From: Paraprevotella xylaniphila YIT 11841
GTDB taxonomy: Bacteria > Bacteroidota > Bacteroidia > Bacteroidales > Bacteroidaceae
Direction of reading: 5' to 3'
DNA length: 64,000 nt
Assembly (NCBI RefSeq): GCF_000205165.1
Contig: NZ_GL883825.1
Location: 1-64,000, forward strand
The translations under genes and the position numbers were made by a program. Below are positions 16,228-24,538 of this stretch, piece after piece. Position 1 is the first letter of the stretch. Each line of letters starts with the position of its first letter. The notes under the pieces were generated by a model, which worked only from the letters and a program-made list of their open reading frames with translations, did no database searches and had not been told where the DNA came from.

Positions 16228-17799
16228 ATGAAACACACTTTCAGCGCATGTTGTTGCGCCATCCTGATTTCAATTTCCGCACAAGCGCAAAAAGGCGCTT
16301 CCCATTTCGAAATAGATACTCGTACGCCACTACAGACGATGGACGGTTTCGGGGCTTCGGATGCCTGGAGCATGCAACACATCGGCCTGTGGCCCGACAG
16401 CGTGCGGTTGCAAACGGCCGACTGGCTATTCAGTACCGAGAATGACAGCAAGGGGCAACCCCTCGGCATCGGGCTTTCGATATGGCGTTTCAACATCGGG
16501 GCAGGCAGCCATGACCAAGGACGCGAAAGCGGCATCGGCTCACATAGGATGCGCACGGGATGCTTCCTCCGGCCAGACGGCACGTACGACTGGACACAGC
16601 AGCCCGGACAACGCAACTTCCTGCGCATGGCCCAAGAACGGGGCGTAAGGACTTTCATCGGATTTTTCAATTCGCCCCCAGTGTACTTTACCCAAAACGG
16701 ACTGGCTACCAACACCGGGCGGGGCGGGACGCTGAACCTGAAAACGGAACATTACGGCGATTTTGCCCTATTCGCAGCCAACGTGGTGAAAGGGTTGGAA
16801 CAGCATGACGGCATCAAGCTCTCCTACGTCTGCCCCGTCAATGAGCCGGACGGCCACTGGAATTGGGTAGGTCCGAAACAGGAAGGCACACCGGCCACCA
16901 ACCGTGAAATCGCCGGACTGGCACGGGCATTCAGCCAAGCGTTTACCCGGAAAGGGTTGGACACGAAAATCCTCATCAACGAATCGTCGGACTACCGTTG
17001 CATGTTCGCCACCCACATGACCGACTGGCAGAGAGGGTATGCCATCCAGTCGTTTTTCTGTCCGGACAGCACGGACACTTATCTGGGCGACACCCCGAAC
17101 GTGCCGCGCCTCATGGCCGGACACAGTTACTGGACCAACACTCCCTTGGAAGCCCTACGCAGCATCCGCATGCAACTGAAAGACACGTTGGACAAATACA
17201 ACGTGCAATTCTGGCAAACGGAAACCTGCATCATGGGCAATGATGAAGAAATAGGCGGCGGAGGCGGTTACGACCGTACGATGAAGACAGCCCTATACGT
17301 GGCACGTATCATACATCACGACATCGTCTATGCCGGAGCGCGAAGCTGGCAGTGGTGGCGTGCCGTGGGCGGGGACTACAAGGACGGGCTCTTGCGTGAG
17401 TTCAGCAACCGCGAGGGGACGGACGGGCACGTGGTGGACTCCAAACTGCTTTGGGCTTTAGGCAACTACAGCCGTTTTGTCCGTCCGGGCGCCACCCGTA
17501 TGGGCATTACCGCCACCGACAAGACGGGACGAGCCGTGACGGAAGGCGATACAGACCGCACGGGATTGATGTGCACCGCCTACCGGAACGCAGACGGCTC
17601 GTGGGTCATGGTCGTAGTGAATTATGCCACCGAAGAGAAAAGCATGACCTTCCACGTGGATGACCGGAAAGTAAAAAGTTGGCAACCCTACCTGACGGCC
17701 GAAGGAGCGGGAAAAAACTTGCAGCCTATCGGCAAGGTAGGCAACGGAAAACAAACCGTCATCCCTGCACGCTCGATTGTAACGTTTGTAAGCCGGTAA
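16228..17799 (+). CDS. Secreted glycoside hydrolase family 30 enzyme
   Basis: A 523-residue exported clan GH-A hydrolase. A signal peptide (ending ISAQAQ near residue 21) precedes the family start motif MDGFGASDAWSMQ. The acid/base Glu 206 is in CPVNEPDGHWNW and the nucleophile Glu 332 in FWQTETCIMG. A beta-sandwich side domain follows (about 430-523). GH30 includes glucosylceramidases, beta-1,6-glucanases, beta-1,6-galactanases and xylanases; the subfamily cannot be told here. There are no SusCD genes or other polysaccharide hydrolases beside it, so it is not part of a visible utilisation locus. Confidence 0.88.
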   Translation: MKHTFSACCCAILISISAQAQKGASHFEIDTRTPLQTMDGFGASDAWSMQHIGLWPDSVRLQTADWLFSTENDSKGQPLGIGLSIWRFNIGAGSHDQGRESGIGSHRMRTGCFLRPDGTYDWTQQPGQRNFLRMAQERGVRTFIGFFNSPPVYFTQNGLATNTGRGGTLNLKTEHYGDFALFAANVVKGLEQHDGIKLSYVCPVNEPDGHWNWVGPKQEGTPATNREIAGLARAFSQAFTRKGLDTKILINESSDYRCMFATHMTDWQRGYAIQSFFCPDSTDTYLGDTPNVPRLMAGHSYWTNTPLEALRSIRMQLKDTLDKYNVQFWQTETCIMGNDEEIGGGGGYDRTMKTALYVARIIHHDIVYAGARSWQWWRAVGGDYKDGLLREFSNREGTDGHVVDSKLLWALGNYSRFVRPGATRMGITATDKTGRAVTEGDTDRTGLMCTAYRNADGSWVMVVVNYATEEKSMTFHVDDRKVKSWQPYLTAEGAGKNLQPIGKVGNGKQTVIPARSIVTFVSR

Positions 17800-17895
17800 G
17801 ACGAACATTTTGTCAGTTTTTCAAGAATCGCCATCAGGCAAAATCCGGCATTTTAGACGGTAAAAGAACAATATGCCTGAATAAAAATGCACCTG

Positions 17896-17935
17896 AATCG
17901 CATATATGCGCTGCCAATCCGCATATATGCAATTC
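17896..17935. repeat. GCATATATGC inverted repeat
   Basis: GAATCGCATATATGC (17896-17910) and GCATATATGCAATTC (17921-17935) are inverted copies separated by ten bases. Each contains the self-palindromic GCATATATGC. This could be a protein-binding site or a weak terminator hairpin; there is no T-tract. Confidence 0.7.
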
Positions 17936-17936
17936 A

Positions 17937-18089
17937 TTTGGCTGAAAGCGATTTTTCATTCACAGCCAAACGGAAAAAAGTTCTCCGCAGATTGAAACGC
18001 CTATGGCTTCCACCTGCGCCAAAAACAAGAAGAAAACGGAAATAAAACATGCCGAAAACACTCCATTTTCGTCTGGCTGAAACTTTTTT
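17937..18089. repeat. Intergenic TTTGGC element, several copies
   Basis: TTTGGCTGAAAGCGATTTTT (17937-17956), the inverted GCCAAACGGAAAAA (17965-17978), the inverted CTGCGCCAAAAA (18014-18025) and TTTTCGTCTGGCTGAAAC (from 18066) all match parts of the element at 29.7, 40.7 and 57.5 kb. This looks like a decayed cluster of copies. Confidence 0.6.
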
Positions 18090-18305
18090 GCCTACAAAAA
18101 AGAAAAACAAAAGGACAAAGAAAAACACTTTCCGCTTACAGCCATCTGAAAACACGGGCGGCAAACATGCCGTTCCGCCCCTCTTTGTAAAGTGCCAAGC
18201 GGATTTTCCTGTCCATTTGCCCGAAAGCCGATGCACGAGATTCGCGTATTCCGGCGCGACTTCCCTGCCGGCTGTATATAACGGATTCTCACACGGACAG
18301 GTTTG

Positions 18306-19865
18306 TCATTTTGACAGCCGCCGCCTTTTCCCGAACCGTCCGCCGATTTTTCTTTTCAATTCGGAAAACAAAGTAATCTCCTTACGAATCGCCGAAGCCG
18401 AAAGCCACACGCTGACACCTAATACGCATCCGCCTGCTGCGACCTTGAGCCATATTTCGGGCTGCATGCCCAAATACAAAGCCGCCGCCACGCAAAGAAA
18501 CTGCGCCGCGATGAACGAACGTGCCGCCTTGTCAGACTTGAAGCCGTAGCGTCGCCCGTATACGGCATAAATCATCCACCAATCGAACACTCCGGCCAAA
18601 GCCAAGGCAATTCCCGTGCCCAAAATACCCGCGTACACAAAACCGACCATCACGCACACGGCCATAAAGATGTCGTAGGCCGCCTCCATGCACAAATACA
18701 TGACGGCATCGCCTTTGGCCAACGAAGTATAAGCCACGGGGAGCGTCATCGATTTGAAAAACATGTGCATGGAAGCACACACCGCCATGCCTGTCATCGG
18801 TAAAAAAGAAGAGGTATACAACAACCTGACAACCAACGGCATGGATATCATGAATAAAACAAGAAAAGGCGACATGAGCAACACGCAGACTTTTATCTGC
18901 CGGTTGATGGCCAGATTCATCCGCCCAGCATCGGCATGTACCGACGACAAACGCGGAAAGTAATCGGCCTCTACTGCCGTGAACACCACCCCGGCGTAGG
19001 CAAACACCAGATTATAGCCCATGCCGTACAACCCCACGTCGGACAACGAGCCCCAATTGGTAATGAAAAGCGAAATCCCCATCCCTACCGACATGTTCAC
19101 CACCATGGCCATGATATAAGGCACGCCAACGCGTACCATGCTCCATCCCTTGCGGAAATACTCCCGGCTCAGCAAGTCCACGCACCAAGGAAAAACAGGC
19201 AAGGAAAGGCACAGATGGACGACCATTATCCCGAACGTGCTGACAACCAATGCTGGTACAACTCCCGAAATTCCCCAAAAGCAATAAAAAGGAATCGTCA
19301 ACAACAAAGTGGCCGCAGCCCCTAACACGGAAATCACAGCCACGCGCTTCAACCGCCGGACGGCTTTCAAGATAGAGATTTCACCCACCGTAACGGCCAT
19401 AAACCCCATAACGGGAGAAAGCAAACAGAGAGAAAGGATATGGGATGCATCGCCAAAAGCCCAATAACTTATGGCAGGCGACAACAACAGGCACAACAGC
19501 ATGCCGGCCCCCCCCGTCCATACGCTCCACGTACGCACCACTTCTACCTGCCGGAGAACTTTTTCCGGATGGTTTCCTCCGTAAAATTCCGCAATCTCCT
19601 TAATGGAACTGAACGAAATGCCCAGATTCGACGTGTTGTGCAGGAAACCGATGACGCTCTGGTACAAAGCCGAAAGTCCCACTCCGGCTGTACCGAGCAG
19701 AACGGCCGCCAATTTGTTACGCACCACGTTGACCAATATCGTAAGCACCTGTATGCCTCCCAGAAAACCCGTGTATTTTACGATGTGGTCGTAAGTCGCG
19801 TCTTCCCGGGCTTCCGTTTCTTCCGAGGCCGTCAAACCGTCTTTTATTTCTTGTGTCTCACTCAT
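18306..19865 (-). CDS. Oligosaccharide flippase (Wzx-like, MOP superfamily)
   Basis: A 519-residue polytopic membrane protein with about 12-14 hydrophobic segments. It probably flips a lipid-linked oligosaccharide across the inner membrane. The N-terminal cytosolic tail is acidic, followed by KYTGFLGGIQVLTILVNVV and NKLAAVLLGTAGVG, typical of Bacteroidetes O-antigen translocases. The start at 19865 (MSETQEI) is chosen because its promoter (TATCTTTG, minus strand 19884-19877) excludes the longer frame from 20009. It diverges from a three-gene glycosyltransferase run, which supports a role in exporting the glycan they build. Confidence 0.88.
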   Translation of the reverse strand: MSETQEIKDGLTASEETEAREDATYDHIVKYTGFLGGIQVLTILVNVVRNKLAAVLLGTAGVGLSALYQSVIGFLHNTSNLGISFSSIKEIAEFYGGNHPEKVLRQVEVVRTWSVWTGGAGMLLCLLLSPAISYWAFGDASHILSLCLLSPVMGFMAVTVGEISILKAVRRLKRVAVISVLGAAATLLLTIPFYCFWGISGVVPALVVSTFGIMVVHLCLSLPVFPWCVDLLSREYFRKGWSMVRVGVPYIMAMVVNMSVGMGISLFITNWGSLSDVGLYGMGYNLVFAYAGVVFTAVEADYFPRLSSVHADAGRMNLAINRQIKVCVLLMSPFLVLFMISMPLVVRLLYTSSFLPMTGMAVCASMHMFFKSMTLPVAYTSLAKGDAVMYLCMEAAYDIFMAVCVMVGFVYAGILGTGIALALAGVFDWWMIYAVYGRRYGFKSDKAARSFIAAQFLCVAAALYLGMQPEIWLKVAAGGCVLGVSVWLSASAIRKEITLFSELKRKIGGRFGKRRRLSK

Positions 19866-19876
19866 AATATAGGAGA

Positions 19877-19884
19877 CAAAGATA
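19877..19884 (-). promoter_or_regulatory. Flippase promoter -7 box
   Basis: TATCTTTG on the minus strand, 11 bases before the flippase ATG. It is only 22 bases from the oppositely oriented -7 box of the glycosyltransferase operon. Confidence 0.65.
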
Positions 19885-19906
19885 CGGCATTTCCATTTAT
19901 TTTCCG

Positions 19907-19914
19907 TACCTTTG
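19907..19914 (+). promoter_or_regulatory. Glycosyltransferase operon promoter -7 box
   Basis: TACCTTTG, 12 bases before the ATG at 19927. The expected leader is only a few bases long. Confidence 0.65.
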
Positions 19915-19926
19915 TCTAAAAATATC

Positions 19927-21030
19927 ATGAAAGTCCTATTACTTGGCGAATATAGTAACGTGCATTGGACCTTGGCACAGGGTCTACGTGCCTTGGGGCA
20001 TTCCGTCACAGTAGTGTCGGACGGTGACGGTTGGAAAAACTATCCTCGCGACATCGACTTGCATCGGAAGTCTACAGGAAAAATGGACACGATGGATTTC
20101 CTTTTCCGTGTGGCCCGGGCTCTCCCTTTCATGAGAGGATATGATGTGGTGCAACTCATCAATCCTGTTTTTCTCGAACTACGCGCGGAACGCCTGTTAC
20201 CCATTTACCGTTTCCTGCGCCGGCACAACCGGAAAGTATTTCTCGGGGCATTCGGCATGGACTATTACTGGGTAAAAACAGGGTTGGACCGCCAAGTATT
20301 CCGTTACTCCGACTTCAACATCGGAACGGAAATCCGAATGAACCCCGACAACGACCGGTTCATCGCCGAATGGCTGAACGGCCCCAAAGGCAAACTGAAC
20401 CGTTTCATAGCCGACGATTGCAACGGCATAGTCTGCGGCCTCTATGAATACGACGCTTGTTATCGGCAGCACTTTCCGGAAAAGACGCAATTCATCCCCT
20501 TCCCCATCAACTTGTCGGAAACCACGCCACACATCCCCCATCCCGAAACGGAACGGACGCGTTTTTTCATCGGCATACAACGCAAACGGAATGCTTACAA
20601 GGGGACAGACATCATGTACAAAGCATTGGTGGAATTAGCCGCACGTTATCCTGACCGGATAGAAATCGTGAAAGCGGAATCCGTACCGTTTGCACAATAT
20701 AGCCGGATGATGGACCACAGCGACGTGTTGTTGGACCAACTTTATTCCTACACGCCGGCCATGAACGCCCTGTGCGCCATGGCCAAGGGTCTGGTTGTCG
20801 TAGGAGGGGGTGAAGAGGAGAATTATGACATACTGAGGGAAAAAGAACTGCGCCCTATCGTCAACGTACTCCCTTCTTTTGATGACGTGTACGCTAAACT
20901 GGAAAGACTTATACAGCATCCTGAGGATATCGCCCGACTGTCTGCGGAAAGCACGCAATACGTCCGTCGCCATCACGACCACCTGAAAGTAGCGGAACAA
21001 TATGTCGAATTCTGGAAGAGTAGAACTTAA
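19927..21030 (+). CDS. Glycosyltransferase, GT-B type
   Basis: A 367-residue protein with the two Rossmann-like halves of GT-B enzymes: KVLLLGEYSNVHWTLAQGL at the N-terminus and a C-terminal nucleotide-sugar side (RNAYKGTDIMYKAL, DVLLDQLYSYTPAMNALCAMAKG, GGGEEENYDIL). It is GT4/GT1-like, but sugar and acceptor are unknown. The start at 19927 is preferred over the upstream TTG at 19912, which lies inside the promoter box. First gene of a three-gene operon that diverges from the flippase. Confidence 0.82.
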   Translation: MKVLLLGEYSNVHWTLAQGLRALGHSVTVVSDGDGWKNYPRDIDLHRKSTGKMDTMDFLFRVARALPFMRGYDVVQLINPVFLELRAERLLPIYRFLRRHNRKVFLGAFGMDYYWVKTGLDRQVFRYSDFNIGTEIRMNPDNDRFIAEWLNGPKGKLNRFIADDCNGIVCGLYEYDACYRQHFPEKTQFIPFPINLSETTPHIPHPETERTRFFIGIQRKRNAYKGTDIMYKALVELAARYPDRIEIVKAESVPFAQYSRMMDHSDVLLDQLYSYTPAMNALCAMAKGLVVVGGGEEENYDILREKELRPIVNVLPSFDDVYAKLERLIQHPEDIARLSAESTQYVRRHHDHLKVAEQYVEFWKSRT

Positions 21031-21055
21031 AACATTGAAGCCTTAAAAGCGAAGC

Positions 21056-21994
21056 ATGAAACTCACCATCATAATTCCTGTATACAAGGTGGAAGCCTAC
21101 CTTGACTTCTGCCTGAAAAGCATCGTCCGGCAAAACGTGGAAGACTATGAAGTCATCCTCGTGGACGATGGTTCGCCGGACGGAAGCGGAGCACTTTGTG
21201 ACGCATGGTTACGGAAAGACAGACGGTTCCGTGTCATCCATTGCCTTGAAAACCGTGGCCTGAGCGCGGCGCGCAACAAGGGACTGGATGAGGCACAGGG
21301 AGAATATGTCACATTCATTGACTCTGACGATTATATCTCCCCGAATACACTGCAAGCCAATATGGAATTGTTGGCCTTACACCCCGAAGCGGATGTCCTG
21401 GAATATCCCGTATGCGTTTACCACGGTACGGCAAAAGCCTACCGCTACATGCCCGGAGCATGCGAAATCACGGACTACACCGGATGGGCACGCCGCAAAG
21501 GTTACATACATAGTTATGCTTGGAACAAAATTTATAAACGCTCGTTGTGGAAGTCTCTCCGCTTTCCGGAAGGCAAATGGTATGAAGATGTCTTCACCAT
21601 CCCGGCCGTATTGCGCCAAGCACGATACATCCTGCGTTCGGACAAAGGGTTATATTATTATTGCAGTCGCCAAGGTTCTATCTCCAACACCTTCTGTGAC
21701 AAGGGTATCAACGACCTTCTTCAGGCCAACCTCATGTTATATCACACTTTGTCGGACAACACTGACCTGAGCGAACAGGATTTGGACGAGGCTTACTTAC
21801 ACTTGTGCGACCACCAAATCATGCGGATACAATTCGGAGGATACCTGTGTATCCCCGAACGCAAGATACCATTACACCGCGCCTTGTTTACCCCTCGTCC
21901 GCTGAACTACCGTATCAAAGCTATACTGAAAGCACTCAGCGGCAACCATTATTGCGGTATTGTGGCACGAACCCGTAAAGTACTAAAGCGATGA
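21056..21994 (+). CDS. Family 2 glycosyltransferase
   Basis: A 312-residue GT-A enzyme with the standard GT2 start LTIIIPVYKVEAYLDFCLKS, the nucleotide-binding VDDGSPDGSGALCD, the GLSAARNKGLD loop and the metal-binding FIDSDDY. Probably adds a sugar to a lipid-linked glycan on the cytosolic face of the inner membrane. It lies 25 bases after the first glycosyltransferase gene, and its stop overlaps the next start by four bases, so translation is probably coupled. The donor sugar is unknown. Confidence 0.9.
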   Translation: MKLTIIIPVYKVEAYLDFCLKSIVRQNVEDYEVILVDDGSPDGSGALCDAWLRKDRRFRVIHCLENRGLSAARNKGLDEAQGEYVTFIDSDDYISPNTLQANMELLALHPEADVLEYPVCVYHGTAKAYRYMPGACEITDYTGWARRKGYIHSYAWNKIYKRSLWKSLRFPEGKWYEDVFTIPAVLRQARYILRSDKGLYYYCSRQGSISNTFCDKGINDLLQANLMLYHTLSDNTDLSEQDLDEAYLHLCDHQIMRIQFGGYLCIPERKIPLHRALFTPRPLNYRIKAILKALSGNHYCGIVARTRKVLKR

Positions 21995-22986
21995 ACAAAC
22001 CGTCAATCAGTTTCATTATCCCTTATTACAAGGTAGAGCTTCCGCTGCTTGCCCGCGCCATAACAAGTATCTTGCGCTTGGAACAAAAGGCCGATTGGGA
22101 AGTTTGGGTCATAAACGACGGTACGCCCGGACACGAAGCGGAAGACTACCTCGGTTCACTGGACGACCCGCGTATCCATTACTATGCCCAACCCAACTCA
22201 GGATTAGGAGGGGCAAGGAATACGGGCATTGAAATGGCTCAAAAGGAATATATTCAATTTTTAGATGCGGATGATTTTCTATTCCAAAAAGCTTTTTCCA
22301 AAATCTTGGATGTTTTAGGAGAAAAACATCCGGATCTTTTGTCATTCGAGTTTAAAAAAGTCTATCATACGGGATTATGGGATACGAATGTCCCGGCTTG
22401 GCAAACAGTCTTTCAAGGAAGTGGAACTGATTTCATGCTCAAACACAATTTGCACGGTAGCGCTTGTGGCTATATATTCAAAAAGTCTGCACTCGGTGAC
22501 CTGAGGTTCACATCCGGAATTTACCATGAAGACGAAGAGTTCACCCCACTCCTATTCCTAAAGGCACGGCATGTCATCATAACCAACCTGCCGGCTTATG
22601 CCTACTTTCAGCGACAATACTCGATTGTACACCATCCTGACCGAAAAATCATAAAAAAACGTTATTCCGATTTGCAGCATATCATTCTTTGCCTCACAGA
22701 CAAAGGCCGACAAATGGAAGGCAATGCCGCCATAGCCTTGAACAGACGAATTGACATGTTGCGCATGTCCATGGTGTACATGCTGTTAGGCGACAGTCCA
22801 GACACGGCTTTCCTGCTCGAAACACTGGAAAACATGAAACGGGCGGGACTGTACCCCCTTACCCCACGTTTCTACTCTTTCCCTTACACCATCGTACGTT
22901 GGTGTACTTTTAAACCATTATGTGCCGTCGTCCTCAGTAAAATGTTTCGTCTTCTTCAATTGCGCCATGCAGGACATGCCTCATAG
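21991..22986 (+). CDS. Family 2 glycosyltransferase
   Basis: A 331-residue GT2 enzyme (SFIIPYYKVELPLLARAI, INDGTPG, GLGGARNTGIE, FLDADDF). It overlaps the previous gene by four bases. The stretch 22236-22400 is much richer in A and T than the rest of the gene and its neighbours, suggesting a mosaic origin of the middle part. It is the last gene of the glycan operon; a candidate small RNA and tRNAs follow. Sugar specificity unknown. Confidence 0.9.
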   Translation: MNKPSISFIIPYYKVELPLLARAITSILRLEQKADWEVWVINDGTPGHEAEDYLGSLDDPRIHYYAQPNSGLGGARNTGIEMAQKEYIQFLDADDFLFQKAFSKILDVLGEKHPDLLSFEFKKVYHTGLWDTNVPAWQTVFQGSGTDFMLKHNLHGSACGYIFKKSALGDLRFTSGIYHEDEEFTPLLFLKARHVIITNLPAYAYFQRQYSIVHHPDRKIIKKRYSDLQHIILCLTDKGRQMEGNAAIALNRRIDMLRMSMVYMLLGDSPDTAFLLETLENMKRAGLYPLTPRFYSFPYTIVRWCTFKPLCAVVLSKMFRLLQLRHAGHAS

Positions 22987-23061
22987 CTGACCGATTGTTT
23001 GCACAACAACAAAATAACATAAAAAGAGTTTATGAAAGAAGTATATCACAAAGTATTTGAC

Positions 23062-23161
23062 TATCTTTGTACTGTTCTAATTATAGAACTTTAGTTTAAA
23101 GGTATTAGAAAGGTATTTGGCAAGTCCTCGTACGTGAGTATAGGGACTTGTTTTCTTTTTT
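23062..23161 (+). ncRNA. Candidate small RNA with terminator
   Basis: TATCTTTG (23062-23069) can serve as a -7 box; no good -33 box is visible. The expected RNA starts near 23074 with a perfect hairpin GTTCTA-ATTA-TAGAAC (23074-23089), followed by about 30 unpaired A-rich bases and a strong terminator hairpin. There is no coding frame. It may instead be the 3' end of the glycosyltransferase transcript. Confidence 0.45.
23121..23161 (+). terminator. Intrinsic terminator, two-step hairpin
   Basis: CAAGTCC (23121-23127) pairs with GGACTTG (23144-23150). Inside, GTAC/GTAT pair around a GTGA tetraloop. A T-rich tract follows (TTTTCTTTTTT). Confidence 0.8.
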
Positions 23162-23210
23162 ATAAATCATACAACCCACACTCATATTCTTAGTTCAGCA
23201 GAATAAACAA

Positions 23211-23244
23211 ACAGAAAAGCGGTTACATTGAAATGTAACCGCTT
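23211..23244 (-). terminator. Terminator of the tRNA operon
   Basis: A perfect inverted repeat, GCGGTTACATT paired with AATGTAACCGC, at 23219-23242 is followed on the minus strand by TTTTCTG. It lies 16 bases after the tRNA-Glu gene. Confidence 0.85.
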
Positions 23245-23257
23245 GATTCACATTTTG

Positions 23258-23329
23258 TAGCGTCTACGGGAATCGAACCCGTGTTGCATGCGTGAGAGGC
23301 ATGTGTCCTAGCCGCTAGACGAAGACGCC
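23258..23329 (-). tRNA. tRNA-Glu (anticodon CTC)
   Basis: 72 bases that fold into a cloverleaf on the minus strand. The acceptor stem GGCGTCT pairs with AGACGCT (one G-U), the anticodon stem CATGC/GCATG flanks the loop CTCTCAC with anticodon CTC, and the T arm reads ACGGGTTCGATTCCCGT. No CCA is encoded. CTC reads GAG codons, the rarer Glu codon in this kind of genome. Confidence 0.93.
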
Positions 23330-23335
23330 TTGGAG

Positions 23336-23422
23336 CGGAAGCTGGGGGATTCGAACCCCCGGTACGGTAACCCGCACGTCAGTTTAGCAAACTGGTGGTT
23401 TCAGCCACTCACCCAAACTTCC
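23336..23422 (-). tRNA. tRNA-Ser (anticodon GCT)
   Basis: 87 bases with a long variable arm typical of class II tRNAs. The acceptor GGAAGTT pairs with AGCTTCC, discriminator base G as in tRNA-Ser, and the anticodon loop TTGCTAA gives GCT, reading AGC and AGT. It lies six bases upstream of tRNA-Glu on the same strand, so they are co-transcribed. Confidence 0.93.
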
Positions 23423-23476
23423 TTGCTTCCTTGGATTGCCCCTGCCTTTCAGCAGGTGTTTTCCTGAATTGCGATG

Positions 23477-23484
23477 CAAAGGTA
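23477..23484 (-). promoter_or_regulatory. tRNA operon promoter -7 box
   Basis: TACCTTTG on the minus strand with a TTGC about 20 bases upstream as -33 box. It lies 55 bases before tRNA-Ser. Confidence 0.7.
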
Positions 23485-23557
23485 GCTCCTTTTATTTAAA
23501 CTTGCAAGCCTTTGGAGCACTTTTTTCCAATAAAACTCAAAAAGTTTTCTCTTTCCT

Positions 23558-24526
23558 CTATGCCTGATGAATCAGATAAGCCAAATAAACCAAATAAACT
23601 GCCACCATGACTCCACCTTCCCAACGCTCAATCGTCCGTTTTGTATAAGAGAAACACCAGAGAATCAGGATACTTAAAAGCATAAGCCCTAAATCGAAAT
23701 ATGAAATACTCCCCACGGGCATCGGGGATACGGTCGCACAAAAGCCCATCACAAAGAAAATATTGAAGATATTGCTTCCTACCACATTCCCTATTGCAAT
23801 GGCAGAACTTCCCTTCTTGGCTGCCACAATAGAAGTGGCAAGTTCCGGAAGCGACGTCCCGGCGGCCACCAAAGTCAACCCCACTACCGTTTCGCTTACT
23901 CCCATACTGAGCGCAATCTCTGTAGCCGCATCCACAAATAAGTTTCCCCCGAACACAAGACCGGCCAATCCCAATATGACATAAAGGAATATACGCCCGT
24001 AAGACATCGGAGCTATTTGCAAGGCCTGCGGCTGTTCGCTCGCCCCGTCTTTGTTACGGGCGATGGAAAACGTATAGAACATGAATACGGCAAAGAACCC
24101 CAACAGCATCAATCCGTCGGTACGCGAAATCAGGTTCTCAAATTGTCCGCCGTCCAACACCACATCCAATGATACGACGATGAGGGAAGACGTAGCCAAA
24201 ATAGCAAAGGGAATATCTTTGTGAATAGTAGACTTGCTGATGATAATGGGACTGGCTAAAGCCGAACACCCCACAATCATTAACACATTAAACGTATTGC
24301 TTCCCACTATATTACCGATAGAAATCTCACTGCTTCCTTTCAATGCCGACATAAAACTGGTCACAAACTCCGGCAACGACGTCCCAAAGGCCACTACCGT
24401 CAAGCCTATCACCATTTCGGTCACGTTGAACCGCCGAGCCAAACCGGTCGCCCCGTCTGTCAACTTGTCGGCACCGAGCAATACAAGCGCGATGCCGACT
24501 AAAAGTAATACTACTGTTAAAAACAT
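23558..24526 (-). CDS. Calcium/sodium antiporter (CaCA family)
   Basis: A 322-residue inner-membrane exchanger of the YrbG type that extrudes Ca2+ in exchange for Na+ or H+. The two inverted alpha-repeats are clear: FGTSLPEFVTSFM with GNIVGSNTFNVLMI in the first half, and AGTSLPELATSIV with GNVVGSNIFNIFFV in the second. Ten or so transmembrane segments are expected. It starts 12 bases after the upstream peptidase gene, so both are probably on one transcript. The ion actually carried is inferred from the family. Confidence 0.92.
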   Translation of the reverse strand: MFLTVVLLLVGIALVLLGADKLTDGATGLARRFNVTEMVIGLTVVAFGTSLPEFVTSFMSALKGSSEISIGNIVGSNTFNVLMIVGCSALASPIIISKSTIHKDIPFAILATSSLIVVSLDVVLDGGQFENLISRTDGLMLLGFFAVFMFYTFSIARNKDGASEQPQALQIAPMSYGRIFLYVILGLAGLVFGGNLFVDAATEIALSMGVSETVVGLTLVAAGTSLPELATSIVAAKKGSSAIAIGNVVGSNIFNIFFVMGFCATVSPMPVGSISYFDLGLMLLSILILWCFSYTKRTIERWEGGVMVAVYLVYLAYLIHQA

Positions 24527-24538
24527 ACCCCCGGCTTT

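Larger units (their letters stand above)
17800..18305. other. 500-base intergenic gap with repeats, no gene
   Basis: No coding frame is supported. The gap holds a GCATATATGC inverted repeat (17896-17935) and several copies or fragments of the intergenic element (17937-17978, 18014-18025, 18066-18089). The rest looks featureless. Confidence 0.6.

Noticed and set aside
17896-18089. Possible CRISPR-like array in the gap after GH30
   Set aside because: The repeated units differ in length and orientation and have no regular spacers; no cas gene is present. Better explained as dispersed intergenic repeats.
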